In this document: one piece after another, positions 50,233 to 51,342 of the stretch
How positions within the stretch are numbered: the stretch's first letter is position 1
How the letters are laid out: each line of letters starts with the position of its first letter
Origin: Halorubrum tebenquichense DSM 14210
GTDB lineage: Archaea > Halobacteriota > Halobacteria > Halobacteriales > Haloferacaceae
DNA length: 51,342 nt
Reading direction: 5' to 3'
Assembly (NCBI RefSeq): GCF_000337415.1
Contig: NZ_AOJD01000024.1
Coordinates: 75,360 to 126,701, forward strand
Notes under the pieces: generated by a model
The model's database searches: none
What the model saw: only the letters and a program-made list of their open reading frames with translations
What the model was told of the DNA's origin: nothing
Made by a program: the position numbers and the translations under genes

Positions 50233-51342
50233 GTGTCTCGCCTTCCGAAATCCCTGCGCGCGCTGCTCTCATACGTCGATCGCCTCCCGAACCCGTTCCG
50301 TCTGCTCATCCTCTACATCGGGTTCGCCCTCGCGCGGGTCGGCCTGATCGACCGCCACCGCGTGGTCCGGACCACGGACCTCGCGTGGCCGCGGATCGTC
50401 ACGGGGATCGCCCGGATGTCGAAGAACGCGGTCGACGTCGCGATGGTCGGCGTCGCCGTCGGGACGAGCGCCGTCGCCGGCGTCGGGTTCGCGGGCCCCT
50501 ACTGGGGGCTGGCGTTCGCGTTCGGCGGCGGCGTCGCCGGGGGGACCATCGCCTTAGTCTCCCAGCGGTTCAGCGCCGAGGCGTTCGGCGAACTCGGCGA
50601 CGCCGTCCGGTCGAGCGTCCTGCTCGCGGTGGCTATCACGGTCCCGGTCAGCGCCGCGTTCTGGGCGTACGCCCCGGCGTTCATCGACGCGCTGAGCAGC
50701 AACGAGCGGGCGATCGCCTACGGCGCGGACTACCTCCGGGTGGTCGGACTCGGCGTGCCGTTCGCCGCGCTCAACCTCGTCGGCAGCCGCGTGCTGGTCG
50801 GCTGCGACGACGCCTACACCGCGATGCAGGTCCGGGCGGGCGGCGCGGTCGCGAACATCGTCCTCAGCGCGCTGTTCATCTTCGGCTTCGGCTGGGGCGT
50901 CGAGGGGGCCGCGATCGGCACCGTCCTCTCGAACGTCCTCGCGGTCGGCGGCTTCACCGTCGGGCTCGTCCGCGGCAGCGCCCCGCTGATCGGGGAGTTC
51001 CCGGTCGCGATCGACCCGACCGGCCCGTACCTGAACCCCGGTATGCTCCGCGACCTCGTCGAGATCGGGGTCCCGGTCGGCGCGCGCAACCTCGTGTGGA
51101 CGGCCGCCGAGTTCCCGATGCTCTCCATCCTCGACGTGTTCGGCGAGAACACCGTGGCGGCGTTCGTCATCGCCCGCCGCATCTGGGGGATCATGAACAC
51201 CCCCGGCTGGGGCTTCGGGCTCGCCTCCTCCAGTCTGGTCGGGCAGGAACTCGGCGTCGAGCGCCCCGACGAGGCGGAGGCGTACGCCCGCGACATCATC
51301 CGCTTCTCGGTGGCGACGTACGCCGTCTCGGCGGTGCTGATC
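50233..51342 (+). CDS. MATE family efflux transporter, N-terminal part (cut by window end)
   Basis: Open from GTG at 50233 to the end without a stop: 370 residues of an expected 450-490. Family features: about residue 55 RIARMSKNAVDVAMVGVAVG-like stretch (TGIARMSKNAVDVAMVG), GPYWGLAFAFGGGVAGGTIALVSQ, the repeat-like second half starting LRDLVEIGVPVGARNLVWTAAEFPM, and AFVIARRIWGIMNTPGWGFGLASSSLVGQELG. It exports drugs or metabolites by Na+ or H+ exchange. A T-containing box (CTTTACT, near 50200) lies about 30 nt upstream. The last two or three helices are missing only because the window ends. Confidence 0.92.
   Translation, partial: MSRLPKSLRALLSYVDRLPNPFRLLILYIGFALARVGLIDRHRVVRTTDLAWPRIVTGIARMSKNAVDVAMVGVAVGTSAVAGVGFAGPYWGLAFAFGGGVAGGTIALVSQRFSAEAFGELGDAVRSSVLLAVAITVPVSAAFWAYAPAFIDALSSNERAIAYGADYLRVVGLGVPFAALNLVGSRVLVGCDDAYTAMQVRAGGAVANIVLSALFIFGFGWGVEGAAIGTVLSNVLAVGGFTVGLVRGSAPLIGEFPVAIDPTGPYLNPGMLRDLVEIGVPVGARNLVWTAAEFPMLSILDVFGENTVAAFVIARRIWGIMNTPGWGFGLASSSLVGQELGVERPDEAEAYARDIIRFSVATYAVSAVLI

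Overview
This window is about 51 kb of GC-rich haloarchaeal DNA. The encoded proteins are rich in Asp and Glu, lipoproteins carry twin-arginine lipobox signals, ATG or GTG starts commonly lie about 25-30 nt after an A/T-rich TATA-like box (leaderless transcription), and archaeal informational genes are present (L44e, S27e, aIF2-alpha, Nop10). Overall flavour suggests Halorubrum or a close relative; that is an impression, not a search result. The first 38 bases are not genomic: they are a 454-type primer joined to a Nextera mosaic end. The window is therefore the raw end of an assembled contig. An MFS gene is cut at the left end and a MATE gene at the right end.

Layout. 39-2152: MFS fragment, a small zinc-ribbon ORF that looks frameshifted, a small membrane protein and an M42 peptidase. 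2341-2414: tRNA-Lys(CTT). 2575-6995: a TRAP-TAXI uptake operon (lipoprotein, DUF1850 protein, fused permease), with short tandem repeats in the gaps either side of the permease gene. 7133-11077: TrkA-N/DHH phosphoesterase, sugar nucleotidyltransferase, HTH/Zn-ribbon regulator and a DJ-1/PfpI protein. 11149-12575: a purine phosphoribosyltransferase gene flanked by two inverted copies of a structured, promoter-like non-coding element. 12608-24207: housekeeping and conserved haloarchaeal genes (crotonase, HtrA, chorismate synthase, ZIP transporter, alkaline-phosphatase-superfamily enzyme, CysD-like ATP-PPase, saccharopine-dehydrogenase-like enzyme, RNase HI). 24351-28118: an envelope-sensing-looking cluster (DUF4097 lipoprotein, two paralogous membrane sensor proteins, a winged-helix regulator, two small membrane proteins). 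28404-32026: epimerase and a large PAS histidine kinase whose receiver domain has lost its key residues. 32291-38930: O-methyltransferase, methylmalonyl-CoA mutase and epimerase, a pilin, an S9 peptidase and a cyclase. 39035-41365: translation/RNP/proteasome operon (L44e-S27e-aIF2alpha-Nop10-PAC2). 41477-43083: thiolase with its DUF35 OB-fold partner. 43177-51342: second receiver-PAS-GAF kinase, two-domain VOC protein, UbiA-like protein, 7TM kinase, half-size EamA protein and partial MATE transporter.

Working together: the TAXI proteins form one uptake system. Mutase and epimerase (with the B12-binding subunit elsewhere) convert methylmalonyl-CoA and succinyl-CoA. Thiolase plus DUF35 protein act in acyl-CoA condensation. 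The L44e-PAC2 genes form a translation-linked operon. The strongest candidate for something undescribed is the paired non-coding element around hpt: blocks conserved in both copies alternate with stems whose sequences differ but whose pairing is kept, as expected for a functional RNA fold. No CRISPR array, insertion sequence, prophage or origin was seen.
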